This document shows positions 9,590-17,838 of a DNA stretch of 50,001 nt, piece after piece. Position 1 is the stretch's first letter. Each line of letters opens with the position of its first letter. The position numbers were made by a program, and so were the translations under genes. The stretch comes from Elainella saxicola E1 (lineage in GTDB: Bacteria; Cyanobacteriota; Cyanobacteriia; Elainellales; Elainellaceae): NCBI GenBank assembly GCA_002796835.1, contig LUGL01000043.1:5362-55362 (forward strand). The letters are read 5' to 3'. The notes below the pieces were generated by a model. The model ran no database searches. It saw only the letters and a program-made list of their open reading frames with translations, and was not told the origin of the DNA.

Positions 9590-9645
9590 ATAGCCTTAAG
9601 CAGAACAATGGCTAATCATAGCCTTAAGCAGAATACTGGCTAATC
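9590..9645. repeat. Two tandem 28-bp repeats in the tolC-serA divergent region
   Basis: Units at 9590-9617 and 9618-9645 both begin ATAGCCTTAAGCAGAA and end TGGCTAATC, with only two differences in 28 positions. They lie 42 bases upstream of the tolC ATG and may be duplicated regulator sites or a local duplication. Confidence 0.85.
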
Positions 9646-9841
9646 AATATTCTTGGCAAATATCAGCACCCTTCGCAAACATTATTAATCGATCGGGTGA
9701 AAACTAAAAAACTTTCGGAGATCTGACCGTCCAACCCTCGGCTTTGGAGTAGAATGGCCAGTTGAGGAAAACGCTGCTCACTTGCGGGCTCCTGAGAAAA
9801 CGCTCGACTCTATTGAACTCTCTAGCATCTCTGCTGATCCC

Positions 9842-11434
9842 ATGCCTAAGGTTCTTGTTTCTGATCCAATTGATCAAGTTGGAATTGATATCCTCTCCCA
9901 GGTTGCGCAAGTTGACGTTAAAACCAGTCTATCTCCCGAAGAACTGGTCCAGGCAATTCCGGAATACGATGCCTTGATGATTCGATCGGGCACGCGCGTT
10001 ACCGAGGCCGTGATTGAGGCCGGGAAACAGCTCAAAATTATCGGGCGAGCTGGGGTTGGTGTAGACAATGTGGATGTGCCTGCGGCTACCCGACGCGGCA
10101 TTCTGGTGGTCAACTCTCCTGAAGGCAACACGGTTGCGGCTGCTGAACATGCAGTGGCGATGATGTTTGCTCTGTCGCGCTACATTCCTGATGCCAACCA
10201 GTCGGTGAAGGGCGGCAAGTGGGATCGCAAGAGTTTCACCGGAGTTGAGGTCTATAAAAAGACCCTCGGCATTGTTGGCCTTGGCAAAATTGGGGCACAT
10301 GTAGCTGGCATTGCTCGCGCTATGAGTATGCGGCTGTTGGCCTATGATCCCTTTCTGACAACGGAACGAGCTGAGCAGTTGGGCTGCCAGTTGGTGGAGC
10401 TGGATTTCCTGTTCCGCGAATCCGACTACATTACGCTGCACCTGCCAAAAACGCCAGAAACCTATCATTTGATCAATGCTGAAGCGATCGGCAAAATGAA
10501 GCCGACAGCCCGTATCATCAACTGTGCGCGCGGCGGCATTATCGATGAGGCAGCGCTTGTAGAAGCCATTCAGCAAGGCAAGATTGCCGGTGCTGCCCTG
10601 GATGTTTATGAAAATGAGCCACTGGAAGCGGACTCGCCATTGCGATCGCTCAGCAAGAATGTCATCCTCACCCCGCATTTGGGCGCTTCTACTGAAGAAG
10701 CTCAGGTGAATGTGGCGATCGATGTGGCCGAGCAAATTCGCGATGTGTTGCTGGATCTGCCGGCCCGATCGGCGGTGAATATTCCAGGTCTGCGTCCGGA
10801 TGTGATGGAGAAGCTGCGTCCTTACTTGCAGTTGGCTGAAACCCTCGGTAATTTGGTCAGCCAGTTGGCAGGGGGGCGCATTGATGCACTGAATGTCCGT
10901 CTGCAAGGGGAATTGGCCAGTAATGAAAGCCAGCCTGTCGTGGTAGCAGCTCTAAAAGGGATGTTGTCTCATGCGCTGCAAGAGCGGGTGAACTATGTCA
11001 ACGCCAACATTGAAGCGAAAGAGCGCGGCATTCGCGTTATCGAAACAAGAGATGCTGCTGTGCGCGACTACGCGGGATCGCTGCATCTAACGGCTCAGGG
11101 ATCGCTGGGTGAACATTCGGTCAGCGGTGCGCTGCTGGGTGAGAATGAAATCCGCATTACCAGCGTGGATGGGTTCCCGGTCAACGTGCCGCCTAACCGC
11201 TATATGCTGTTTACGGTCCACCGTGACATGCCGGGGATCATTGGTAAGATTGGCTCGCTGCTGGGCAGCTTTAACGTCAACATTGCCAGTATGCAGGTAG
11301 GCCGCAAGATTGTGCGCGGAGATGCCGTGATGGTGCTCAGCATTGACGATCCCCTGCCTGAAGGACTGTTGACAGAAATCACCAAGGTTCCAGGAATCCG
11401 GGATGCCTATACGGTGACGCTGGCAGAGTCTTAA
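9842..11434 (+). CDS. serA: D-3-phosphoglycerate dehydrogenase
   Basis: Oxidises 3-phosphoglycerate to 3-phosphohydroxypyruvate with NAD, the first step of phosphorylated serine synthesis. ATG 9842 (MPKVLVSDPIDQVG) is the conserved start; the in-frame TTG at 9782 would add a non-conserved stretch. The 530 residues comprise the D-2-hydroxyacid dehydrogenase core (Rossmann loop VGLGKIGAHVAG; catalytic Arg in NCARGGIIDE; Glu in DVYENEPL; His in TPHLGAST), an intervening ASB domain (~315-450) and a C-terminal ACT domain (YMLFTVHRDMPGIIGKIG... NVNIASMQVGR). This long ACT-containing form is the usual cyanobacterial type. It stands alone, divergent from tolC. Confidence 0.96.
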   Translation: MPKVLVSDPIDQVGIDILSQVAQVDVKTSLSPEELVQAIPEYDALMIRSGTRVTEAVIEAGKQLKIIGRAGVGVDNVDVPAATRRGILVVNSPEGNTVAAAEHAVAMMFALSRYIPDANQSVKGGKWDRKSFTGVEVYKKTLGIVGLGKIGAHVAGIARAMSMRLLAYDPFLTTERAEQLGCQLVELDFLFRESDYITLHLPKTPETYHLINAEAIGKMKPTARIINCARGGIIDEAALVEAIQQGKIAGAALDVYENEPLEADSPLRSLSKNVILTPHLGASTEEAQVNVAIDVAEQIRDVLLDLPARSAVNIPGLRPDVMEKLRPYLQLAETLGNLVSQLAGGRIDALNVRLQGELASNESQPVVVAALKGMLSHALQERVNYVNANIEAKERGIRVIETRDAAVRDYAGSLHLTAQGSLGEHSVSGALLGENEIRITSVDGFPVNVPPNRYMLFTVHRDMPGIIGKIGSLLGSFNVNIASMQVGRKIVRGDAVMVLSIDDPLPEGLLTEITKVPGIRDAYTVTLAES

Positions 11435-11500
11435 CGATCGCAGATCTTGAAAGCTTAGTAGATCGAAAATAAATTCGTTTTGATATCAAGTCTTGTGATC

Positions 11501-11585
11501 GATCCCCCTAAATCCCCCTTAACAAGGGGGACTTTAAGTGCCCTTGGCTCGGTTCCCCCTTTTTTAAGGGGGGCTAGGGGGGATC
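11501..11585. repeat. 85-bp MITE-like G/C-run inverted repeat
   Basis: Ends are near-inverted: GATCCCCCTAAATCCCCCTT on the left against AAGGGGGGCTAGGGGGGATC on the right, with an internal AAGGGGGAC/GTTCCCCCTT pair. It occupies the 311-bp gap after serA. This is the dispersed C-run/G-run palindrome widespread in cyanobacterial genomes; a shorter relative is at 22874-22910. Confidence 0.8.
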
Positions 11586-11745
11586 TCAAAGGATTTGTGA
11601 TCTACTGAAGCTCCTTAGAAAAAACCTCAGAGGCCGATCGGTTGTCGAAAGTCAGCCATCGGTCTTACTTTTTTGGCATTGGTTTAGAGCATTGTTTTGC
11701 TGCCTTAAGGTACGCTCTAGTTAGGCGCGATCGGGAGAATCACAG

Positions 11746-12372
11746 ATGGTACAAACCATTCCGGCAGAAAAGCTAACGCTGTATGACTTGGAAAAACAGT
11801 TTGGCTTACAGCCGGTGGATAACAGCCAATGGTTTCTAGAGTGGCAAACCGATTTGCCAAAGTTAACTGAGCGTGAACAAGAACAGCTCGATCGGGTTAA
11901 AGCCAATTACCTCCATCTTTCCACTCGACCGATGTTAGAAGAGACCGTCAAGATGGTCGTAGTCGCTCCCTTACTTGATTTAGCCGGATTTTATCAAGCG
12001 CCTTTTTTTACGGTTACTGAGAAATCAGTCAAACTCTCCGCAAAGGATGAGCAAATTACGATCCGGGGCAAGATTGACGTACTGGTTGTGCAGGAGCAGT
12101 TCTGGATCTTAGTGATTGAATCCAAACAATCCGGGTTATCACTAGAGCCAGGGATTCCCCAGGCATTGGCCTATATGCTGGCAAATCCTCAGCCAGTAAA
12201 ACCGCTTTATGGCATGGTCTCCAACGGAAGTAACTTTATCTTCCTGAAGTTAGTGCACCAGAATGTGCCAAACTACGCGATCTCGGACGAGTTTACCCTC
12301 AGACGCGGTAACGACCTCTGTAGCGTTTTACAAGTGCTCAAACATCTTGCTGAGGTCATCGCCAAACAATGA
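11746..12372 (+). CDS. Restriction-endonuclease-like (PD-(D/E)XK) protein, cyanobacterial hypothetical
   Basis: A 208-residue soluble protein. The centre reads GKIDVLVVQEQFWILVIESKQ, a D-(x)n-ExK arrangement on adjacent beta strands like the nuclease fold of type I restriction HsdR N-terminal domains; an upstream helix with an acidic residue (EETVKMVVVAPLLDLAGFY) and the downstream PQALAYMLAN... PLYGMVSNGSNFIFLKL fit the rest of that fold. Such stand-alone proteins are abundant in cyanobacteria and no partner methylase is nearby, so restriction activity is doubtful. ATG 11746 follows a typical spacer (GGGAG at 11731-11735). Confidence 0.72.
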   Translation: MVQTIPAEKLTLYDLEKQFGLQPVDNSQWFLEWQTDLPKLTEREQEQLDRVKANYLHLSTRPMLEETVKMVVVAPLLDLAGFYQAPFFTVTEKSVKLSAKDEQITIRGKIDVLVVQEQFWILVIESKQSGLSLEPGIPQALAYMLANPQPVKPLYGMVSNGSNFIFLKLVHQNVPNYAISDEFTLRRGNDLCSVLQVLKHLAEVIAKQ

Positions 12373-12399
12373 CGATTGAAACTCTAGAAAACTCACTCC

Positions 12400-12663
12400 T
12401 CATTTCGATCGAACTTCTGGATTCGCACGTTTTCTTGGCCATTGAGACAGGCTAATCACCTCATCGGGGTTGCGAGTTGGCAGCAGTTTGCTCCAGTGGC
12501 CTGCTTCAGCAAAGCCCAGGTTATGCAGACGATGAATCACGCTTTTGACCCAATCGGGCGCACCGATCAACACGAGCTGGTTCGATCGCCCTGGCGTTGA
12601 GAGGTCTACTGAAATTTCGTCGATCGGTCGATCGGAGTTGGGAGAGGGGAGATTTTCAGACAT
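12400..12663 (-). CDS. Small conserved cyanobacterial protein
   Basis: An 87-residue protein from ATG 12663 (MSENLPSPNSD); a longer frame from 12693 would run into the first operator-like palindrome and is unlikely. The N-terminal ~25 residues are disordered, then a compact segment LVLIGAPDWVKSVIHRLHNLGFAEAGHWS...LLPTRNPDEVISL follows. Proteins of this size with the APDWVK...HRL.. pattern occur in many cyanobacteria, without known function. It is transcribed divergently from an XRE-type regulator, with two palindromes between them, so that regulator is the likely controller. Confidence 0.7.
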   Translation of the reverse strand: MSENLPSPNSDRPIDEISVDLSTPGRSNQLVLIGAPDWVKSVIHRLHNLGFAEAGHWSKLLPTRNPDEVISLSQWPRKRANPEVRSK

Positions 12664-12683
12664 GACAGCAATATTCAAATCAG

Positions 12684-12732
12684 ATGTTCTCAATTGAAAA
12701 CATCATATCAGATTGTTCCCGATTGAAAACAT
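12684..12732. promoter_or_regulatory. Two palindromic operator-like sites in a divergent promoter
   Basis: TGTTCTCAATTGAAAACA (12685-12702) and TGTTCCCGATTGAAAACA (12714-12731) share 16 of 18 positions; the first is nearly a perfect palindrome. Their centres are 29 bp apart, close to three helical turns. They sit between the 12663 start (minus strand) and the XRE-type gene at 12793, as expected for autoregulatory repressor sites. Confidence 0.7.
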
Positions 12733-12792
12733 TTACTTAATCATGACCCTCTGACAGGATTGTGCTGGCAGATATGCTGCATGGTTATAAGG

Positions 12793-13032
12793 ATGGGTAA
12801 GGCGGGCAAGGCACTCAGACAAATACTGGAAACCTACAACATCAGCCAGAATAAATTGGCAACAACGATGGGTGTCAATCGATCGACAGTCAATAATTGG
12901 TTCAACGAAACCCGCGATCCTTCGGCTGAAGCGCTTACCGAAATAGTGGCGGCTCTCGAACAGCTCAATACACAGGCTGCCGATCAGTTTTTGTTGTTGT
13001 ATTTAGGGCGATCGATCGATCGGGAGGGATGA
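12793..13032 (+). CDS. XRE-family helix-turn-helix regulator
   Basis: A 79-residue protein that is almost wholly one lambda-repressor-like HTH domain: KALRQILETYNISQNKLATTMGVNRSTVNNWFNE..PSAEALTEIVAAL, with recognition helix around NRSTVNNWF. Such proteins bind palindromes as dimers; no ligand or effector domain is present. ATG 12793 is chosen over in-frame ATG 12781 and the TTG at 12760 because the conserved domain starts at GKAGKALRQ. No clear Shine-Dalgarno is seen. The paired palindromes immediately upstream (12684-12732) are the natural candidate operator. Confidence 0.88.
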   Translation: MGKAGKALRQILETYNISQNKLATTMGVNRSTVNNWFNETRDPSAEALTEIVAALEQLNTQAADQFLLLYLGRSIDREG

Positions 13033-13127
13033 TCGGTTGAAGCGGTACAAACGTTGGGTGAGATGGATCGAGTGACTATTCCTGATGACCGTTTTTTATA
13101 GAAAGAGCTGGCAATTATCGATGTGAC

Positions 13128-13424
13128 ATGATTGCTACAATTCAAGCAACAGTATCCAGATCGCCCTATCAGATTAAACTTATGCTGATTACGTCACTTA
13201 ACAAGCCCTCTTCACTCATTCATGAGATCCGTATCGAAAAGGTTGGTGAGTGGAATCTATTTAAATTTAGTGAATCGCTTCAGCTTCGGATGGAATCGCT
13301 GTTAGACAAACGAAAGGCTGATCAGCTCACTCCTGAAGAAATGGCTGAACTTGATGCAATCGGTGAGCTAGACCGCATCTTTACGCACATCAATGCCATG
13401 GTCTCGTCTCAAGCTGCAAGCTAG
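13128..13424 (+). CDS. Small protein coupled to HNH endonuclease
   Basis: A 98-residue protein whose C-terminal half (FKFSESLQLRMESLLDKRKADQLTPEEMAELDAIGELDRIFTHINA) is conserved in cyanobacteria immediately upstream of small HNH endonuclease genes. It is helical, acidic and antitoxin-like in size, but no family function is known to me. The first ~35 residues are poorly conserved in character, so the true start may be further downstream than ATG 13128. Its stop TAG (13422-13424) ends two bases before the ATG of the HNH gene, implying translational coupling. Confidence 0.75.
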   Translation: MIATIQATVSRSPYQIKLMLITSLNKPSSLIHEIRIEKVGEWNLFKFSESLQLRMESLLDKRKADQLTPEEMAELDAIGELDRIFTHINAMVSSQAAS

Positions 13425-13426
13425 TG

Positions 13427-13870
13427 ATGGCGATTAGTGAGTCAGAAAGGCAGATAATTCGGCAACGTGCCAGCTACCAATGTGAGTATTGTCATTCCTC
13501 AGAGCGCCTCAGCGCTAATCGATTTACTGTTGATCACATTATCCCTAAATCTTTGGGTGGTTCTGACGATCTTGATAATTTAGCCTTGGCTTGCCGCCGT
13601 TGTAATGAACGTCGCTACAACTATGTAGCAGGCATTGATCCAGAGACTCAAGCTATTATTCCACTGTTTAATCCACGTCGGCAGCAATGGAAAGAACATT
13701 TTGTTTGGCAAGAGGGTGGCATTGTAATTCAGGGAATCACAGCAGTTGGTCGTGCCACTTGTACTCGGCTTGATCTCAACGATGAACGTTATCCAGAACA
13801 GGATTCCATTCGTGCCACTAGACGGCTATGGATTCGAACTGGGCTGCATCCTCCATCCAGCGATTTCTAA
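13427..13870 (+). CDS. HNH endonuclease
   Basis: A 147-residue protein with a complete zinc-bound HNH (beta-beta-alpha metal) domain: CxxC in YQCEYCHSSE, DHIIPKSLGGSDDLDNLALACRRCNERR with catalytic His, Asn and a second CxxC. It would cleave DNA non-specifically or at simple sites; substrates of this cyanobacterial family are unknown. ATG 13427 is preferred to the overlapping GTG 13424. It forms an operon with the small upstream gene; there is no intron or prophage context. A possible toxin-antitoxin-like role is inference only. Confidence 0.9.
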   Translation: MAISESERQIIRQRASYQCEYCHSSERLSANRFTVDHIIPKSLGGSDDLDNLALACRRCNERRYNYVAGIDPETQAIIPLFNPRRQQWKEHFVWQEGGIVIQGITAVGRATCTRLDLNDERYPEQDSIRATRRLWIRTGLHPPSSDF

Positions 13871-13881
13871 ATCTACCTCTT

Positions 13882-14343
13882 GAACAATTGCTTTTTGGAG
13901 CCGAACGATCGAGCTTTAACCAGGAACAATCACTGTGTGAGGTCGAACGATCGAGCTTCGGGCGTGAATAGTTGAGCTTCAGGTATAAACGATCGAGCTT
14001 TAACCAGGAACAATTACTCTTTGAGGTCGGATGATCGCGCTTTGAACTCGAATGTTCTCTCTTTGAGCATGAACGATCGCGCTTTGAGCATGAACGATCA
14101 CTCTTTGAAGTCAAATGATTATTCTTTGAGGTTGAACGATCGAGCTTCAGCCATGAACGGTTGATCTTCAGACGTGAACAATTGATCTTCGGATGTGAAC
14201 GGTTGATCTTTAAGCGTGAACGCTCACTCTTTGAGGTCGAATAGTTACTCTTTGAGGTCGAGCGATCGAGCTTTGAGCATGAACCGTTGAGCTTCAGCTG
14301 TGAACAATTACTCTTTGAGGTCGAACAATTACTTATTTTCCTG
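13882..14343. repeat. Array of 22 degenerate 21-bp tandem repeats (left array)
   Basis: Every unit begins GAAC (or GAAT/AAAC/GAGC/GGAT) and has the pattern GAACgatcgaGCTTTgag plus a variable 3-base end; the most frequent core is GAACGATCGAGCTTTGAG. Counting from 13882, unit 22 begins exactly at 14323, so no indel has disturbed the 21-bp register over 462 bases in spite of much substitution. Common interchangeable blocks are GATCGAGC, AATTACTC, AATCACTC, GGTTGATC and CGTTGAGC. Both strands contain stops in one or more frames. It is not a CRISPR: there are no spacers. A second array of the same unit lies at 17470-17805. Confidence 0.95.
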
Positions 14344-14659
14344 CTTTAATCTTAGAGAGAAAATTTTTGATAAGCTTTTGAAAAAATAAACTTTGATCGC
14401 GGCTTGCCAATCATTTTTGAACTGCTATTAATCAGCTTTATGTTCTTCGTGATTAAATAGTTTCAAAATGAGCTTCTGTTCTGAGATGCAAAGGAACATT
14501 GATTTAGTCTCATTAACGCATATTAATTTTCAAGATATCTGTCTAAAGACGTATTCATCTTGTATTTTTTAATTTGTGCATTTGCATAGAAACCATGGCA
14601 GCTTTTTTCTAAATCGTTCATTCTTAACTTATTGGGCAACTCAATTCGAGTATCTAGCC
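14344..14659. other. AT-rich gene-free stretch before the RTX gene
   Basis: About 316 bases of A/T-rich sequence between the left 21-bp array and the chosen start of the RTX gene. It presumably holds the RTX promoter, but no convincing -35/-10 pair or RNA structure is visible to me. If GTG 14576 is the true start, the last 84 bases are coding. Confidence 0.5.
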
Positions 14660-17458
14660 ATGACTCTCTATCAATGTTCCTGTTTTAGCCACTCCTCCCT
14701 GATTGTTGTTGATGCATCAGTAATTGATTCTGAGATTTTACTCAGCAATCTATTTGACAGCATTGACGCAAATACCGAAATTTTGTTGCTCGATCGCGAT
14801 CGCGATGGTGTAGAACAGATTAGTCAGACGCTGGCTGAAATTGGGACGGTTGATAGTCTCCATATTCTTGCCCATGGCAGTTCAGCTACGCTGCAATTGG
14901 GGAATGCTCGCTTGAGTTGGCAGACGTTAGAGCGCTATGCCACACCTCTCAAAACTTGGGCGAACGCATTTCGGCAAGGTTCAGAGATTCTGCTGTATGG
15001 CTGTGAAGTGGCGGCTGGAGCCCTTGGTCAATGGTTTGTGCAGCAAATTAAAGCGCTTACAGGTACAGAAGTGGCGGCTTCTACTCACCTGACCGGAAGC
15101 ACTACCCTTGGCGGAGATTGGTCCTTAGGATATAGAACGGGGGAAATCCATACGCCGATCGCTTTCTCATCGGTGGCGATCGCAAATTATCCCCATGTTC
15201 TAGCGATTCTAGGCGTTGATACATTCCGCAATTCGGATGTTGTAGATAGAAACTGGAAGGTTGGTACAGGAACCTCGGCCTCCGGTTCACCAGTCCCCCT
15301 TTCGCCTTTCCTGACAGCCAGAAACACCGATACAGCAGAAGCAGGCGGTATTCCAGGCAATCCAAGCGTCCAGCTTGATGCAGAAGGTGAGGGGGCATTA
15401 CGACTGACCAACAATTTGCCGGATCAGTCTGCGTTTGTACTCTACGATCGGGCAATTGGTTCTCGTCAGGGTTTAACGGTCACGTTTGAACTTTTCTCCT
15501 ATGGCGGCACGACTGAGCCATTGAGAGCAGATGGTGTCAGCTTTTTCCTTTTAGATGGACAGGTCTCTCCAGACCAGGCGGGGGCATTTGGCGGGTCTTT
15601 GGGATATGCCCAAAAAGATGCTACAAGTGAGACACCGTTTGTCCCAGGTCTTGCAGGAGGGTATTTAGGCATCGGCTTTGACGAGTTTGGGAACTTCTCT
15701 AGCAGCACTGACTCTACAGGCGGAGAAGTTATCCGGACAGGGGGATTCGCAGAACGACTTCCAGATTCGATTGGGATACGAGCAGGCGTAAATGCCAATT
15801 ATCAATATGTGACCGGAACGGGATCGTTACCTTTTGGGATGGATGTTCCGACCGCAACGACTCGTGAGGCTGCTAAACGTACCATCAAGATTGACTTGAC
15901 AACAGATGGTTTATTGACAGCCCGGATTGATAGTAATAACGATGGTGATTTTCTAGATCCAGGTGAAACCTCGCCGGAACTGACGAATTTCGATATTGCG
16001 AGTATCAACGGCACAACTCCCCCTGAAACCCTGAAGTTTGGCTTTGCTGCGGGTACAGGAACCTTTAACAACATTCATGAAATTCGCAGGCTTGTTGTCA
16101 CTACACTGAATAATCCACCGACTGCGTCCGATTTTTCTAAACTGGTGCCTCGTGGTCAAGCTCGTCAATTAACCGGCTTCGCAGGCACAGATCCAGATGT
16201 AGCTGATGGAGATTCGATCGCTTCTTTCTCGATTCTGACCTTACCTGATCCTGCGCAAGGAATACTATATCAGGGGAACCCGGCGAATGGAGGAGCCGCA
16301 ATTACCGCATTACCAGAAGGGGGACTGACTTTAACCCCTGATCAAATTGGAAATATTTATTTCCAGGCCAGTCCAGAATCTCGGGGGACAACCTTCACTT
16401 ATACGGTGACGGATTCTCGGGGATCGTCAGATGAAACATCCGCACTCGTCACCATTACATCGGCAGAAACGGCTGCAGGAGGCAGTCAACGAAACTGTAT
16501 TCCAGGAAAAACATTACGGGGAAATAATCGGGATAATAAGATTGACGGAACCCGCAATATTGATCGAATTTTTGGTCGGGGCGGTAATGATCGACTGCGC
16601 GGGTTTGACTGTAGCGATCGAATTGATGGCGGACAGGGAAACGACAAAGTGATTGGTGGCGGATTCCGCGATATTTTGCGAGGCCAGCAACAGAATGATG
16701 TGGCGCGCGGCAATGCAGGCAATGATCTGATGGATCTGGGACTGGGGCATGACAAAGGCCATGGTGGTCGAGGCGATGATGCAGCCCAAGGGAGACGGGG
16801 ACGCGATCGGCTTACAGGCGGCGGTGGGGATGATGTGCTAGCGGGTGGCCGAGGAAAAGATAGATTGCAGGGCAATAGCAACAATGATTTCCTGGATGGG
16901 CAGCAGAATGATGATTTGGTGAGAGGTGGCAAAGGGCGCGATACGCTGAATGGTGGCTTAGGCAGTGATAGACTGCGCGGAACCGAAAGAGCGGACTTGA
17001 TTTTTGCACGACGAGGCGATGATGTTGCTTGGGGAGGAGTTGGGGTAGATCGACTGTTGGGGCAGCGAGGCAGCGATCGTCTTTCGGGGAATCCACAGGC
17101 CGATTTTCTGAATGGCGGTGCGGGCAATGATGTGCTGAATGGTGGCACAGGAGATGATCGAATTCGGACGGGGAGCGGTTCCGATCGCATGATTTACCGC
17201 TCTGCTCAGCAGGGAACTGATACCATCCTAGATTTCGATACCAACCTTGATGTCATTGATTTACGGCAGATTTTCGGTAGGGCAGAATACACGAGCAGCG
17301 ATCCGTTTAGGGACTATGTCCGATTGAGCAATGGTTCCAATGGGACGATTTTGCGAGTAGACGCCAATGTTGGTGCGGTTAGTGATTTTGTCGGGTTGGC
17401 GATCTTGCGAAATGTTCAGGTAAATGCGTTGAATGCGGCTACCAACTTTTTGGTCTAA
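14660..17458 (+). CDS. DUF4347 / lectin-like / cadherin-like / RTX calcium-binding secreted protein
   Basis: A 932-residue multidomain surface or secreted protein. In order: a DUF4347 domain (~10-175; SLIVVDASVID, LHILAHGSSATLQLG, ILLYGCEVAAG); an L-type lectin-like beta-sandwich (~185-480; SVQLDAEGEGALRLTN, GVSFFLLDG, GGYLGIGFDEFGNF); a cadherin-like repeat (~485-605; NPPTASDF... FTYTVTDSRG); about 22 RTX nonapeptides of GGxGxDxLx type (~630-865), which bind calcium; and a C-terminal RTX tail (TDTILDFDTNLDVIDLR), which normally carries the type I secretion signal. ATG 14660 is used; GTG 14576 would add 28 residues. No secretion ABC gene is adjacent; the TolC homologue at 6954-9548 is a possible exit channel. 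Adhesin or matrix protein is the likely role. Confidence 0.9.
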   Translation: MTLYQCSCFSHSSLIVVDASVIDSEILLSNLFDSIDANTEILLLDRDRDGVEQISQTLAEIGTVDSLHILAHGSSATLQLGNARLSWQTLERYATPLKTWANAFRQGSEILLYGCEVAAGALGQWFVQQIKALTGTEVAASTHLTGSTTLGGDWSLGYRTGEIHTPIAFSSVAIANYPHVLAILGVDTFRNSDVVDRNWKVGTGTSASGSPVPLSPFLTARNTDTAEAGGIPGNPSVQLDAEGEGALRLTNNLPDQSAFVLYDRAIGSRQGLTVTFELFSYGGTTEPLRADGVSFFLLDGQVSPDQAGAFGGSLGYAQKDATSETPFVPGLAGGYLGIGFDEFGNFSSSTDSTGGEVIRTGGFAERLPDSIGIRAGVNANYQYVTGTGSLPFGMDVPTATTREAAKRTIKIDLTTDGLLTARIDSNNDGDFLDPGETSPELTNFDIASINGTTPPETLKFGFAAGTGTFNNIHEIRRLVVTTLNNPPTASDFSKLVPRGQARQLTGFAGTDPDVADGDSIASFSILTLPDPAQGILYQGNPANGGAAITALPEGGLTLTPDQIGNIYFQASPESRGTTFTYTVTDSRGSSDETSALVTITSAETAAGGSQRNCIPGKTLRGNNRDNKIDGTRNIDRIFGRGGNDRLRGFDCSDRIDGGQGNDKVIGGGFRDILRGQQQNDVARGNAGNDLMDLGLGHDKGHGGRGDDAAQGRRGRDRLTGGGGDDVLAGGRGKDRLQGNSNNDFLDGQQNDDLVRGGKGRDTLNGGLGSDRLRGTERADLIFARRGDDVAWGGVGVDRLLGQRGSDRLSGNPQADFLNGGAGNDVLNGGTGDDRIRTGSGSDRMIYRSAQQGTDTILDFDTNLDVIDLRQIFGRAEYTSSDPFRDYVRLSNGSNGTILRVDANVGAVSDFVGLAILRNVQVNALNAATNFLV

Positions 17459-17469
17459 ACTTTGAAGCC

Positions 17470-17805
17470 GAACGATCGAGCTTTGAGTGTGAACAATTGA
17501 GCTTCAATCATGAACCGTTGAGCTTCGAGCATGAACGATCGAGCTTCAATCATGAACCGTTGAGCTTTGGGCGTGAACAATCACTCTTTGAGGTTGAATG
17601 ATTACTCTTTGAGGTCGAACGATCGAGCTTTAAGCATGAATGATTGAGCTTGGAGCATGAACCGTTGAGCTTTGGGTGTGAACAATTGAGCTTCAGCCAT
17701 GAACCGTTGAGCTTTGGGCGTGAACAATCACTTTTTGAGGTTGAATGATTACTTTTTGAGGTCGAACGATCACTCTTTGTGCATAAACAGTTGAGCTTTG
17801 GACAC
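17470..17805. repeat. Array of 16 degenerate 21-bp tandem repeats (right array)
   Basis: Same unit as the left array (GAACGATCGAGCTTTGAG core), starting 12 bases after the RTX stop codon and kept in exact 21-bp register to 17805, with a decayed part-unit following. Units 5-8 (from 17554) recur as units 12-15 (from 17701), i.e. a 147-bp higher-order duplication: both read ...TTTGGGCGT, GAACAATCACT, GAATGATTACT, GAACGATC. Confidence 0.95.
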
Positions 17806-17838
17806 GAATTTCCAGGTTTTACTACACCTTGATGTATT

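Noticed and set aside
9929-10906. 325-codon ORF antisense to serA
   Set aside because: A shadow of the highly conserved serA frame; composition is not protein-like (His/Arg/Gln excess) and no start signal is seen.
13818-14114. Minus-strand 98-codon ORF with a heptad Ser/Lys/Asp/Arg repeat across the left array
   Set aside because: A 21-bp repeat without indels automatically gives a seven-residue repeat in any open frame; it overlaps the HNH 3' end and has no ribosome binding site or conserved domain.
13882-14343. CRISPR-like array
   Set aside because: Units are contiguous with no spacers, and no cas genes are near.
16486-17190. 234-codon ORF antisense to the RTX repeats
   Set aside because: The Pro/Ser/Arg repeat is the complement of Gly/Asp-rich RTX codons.
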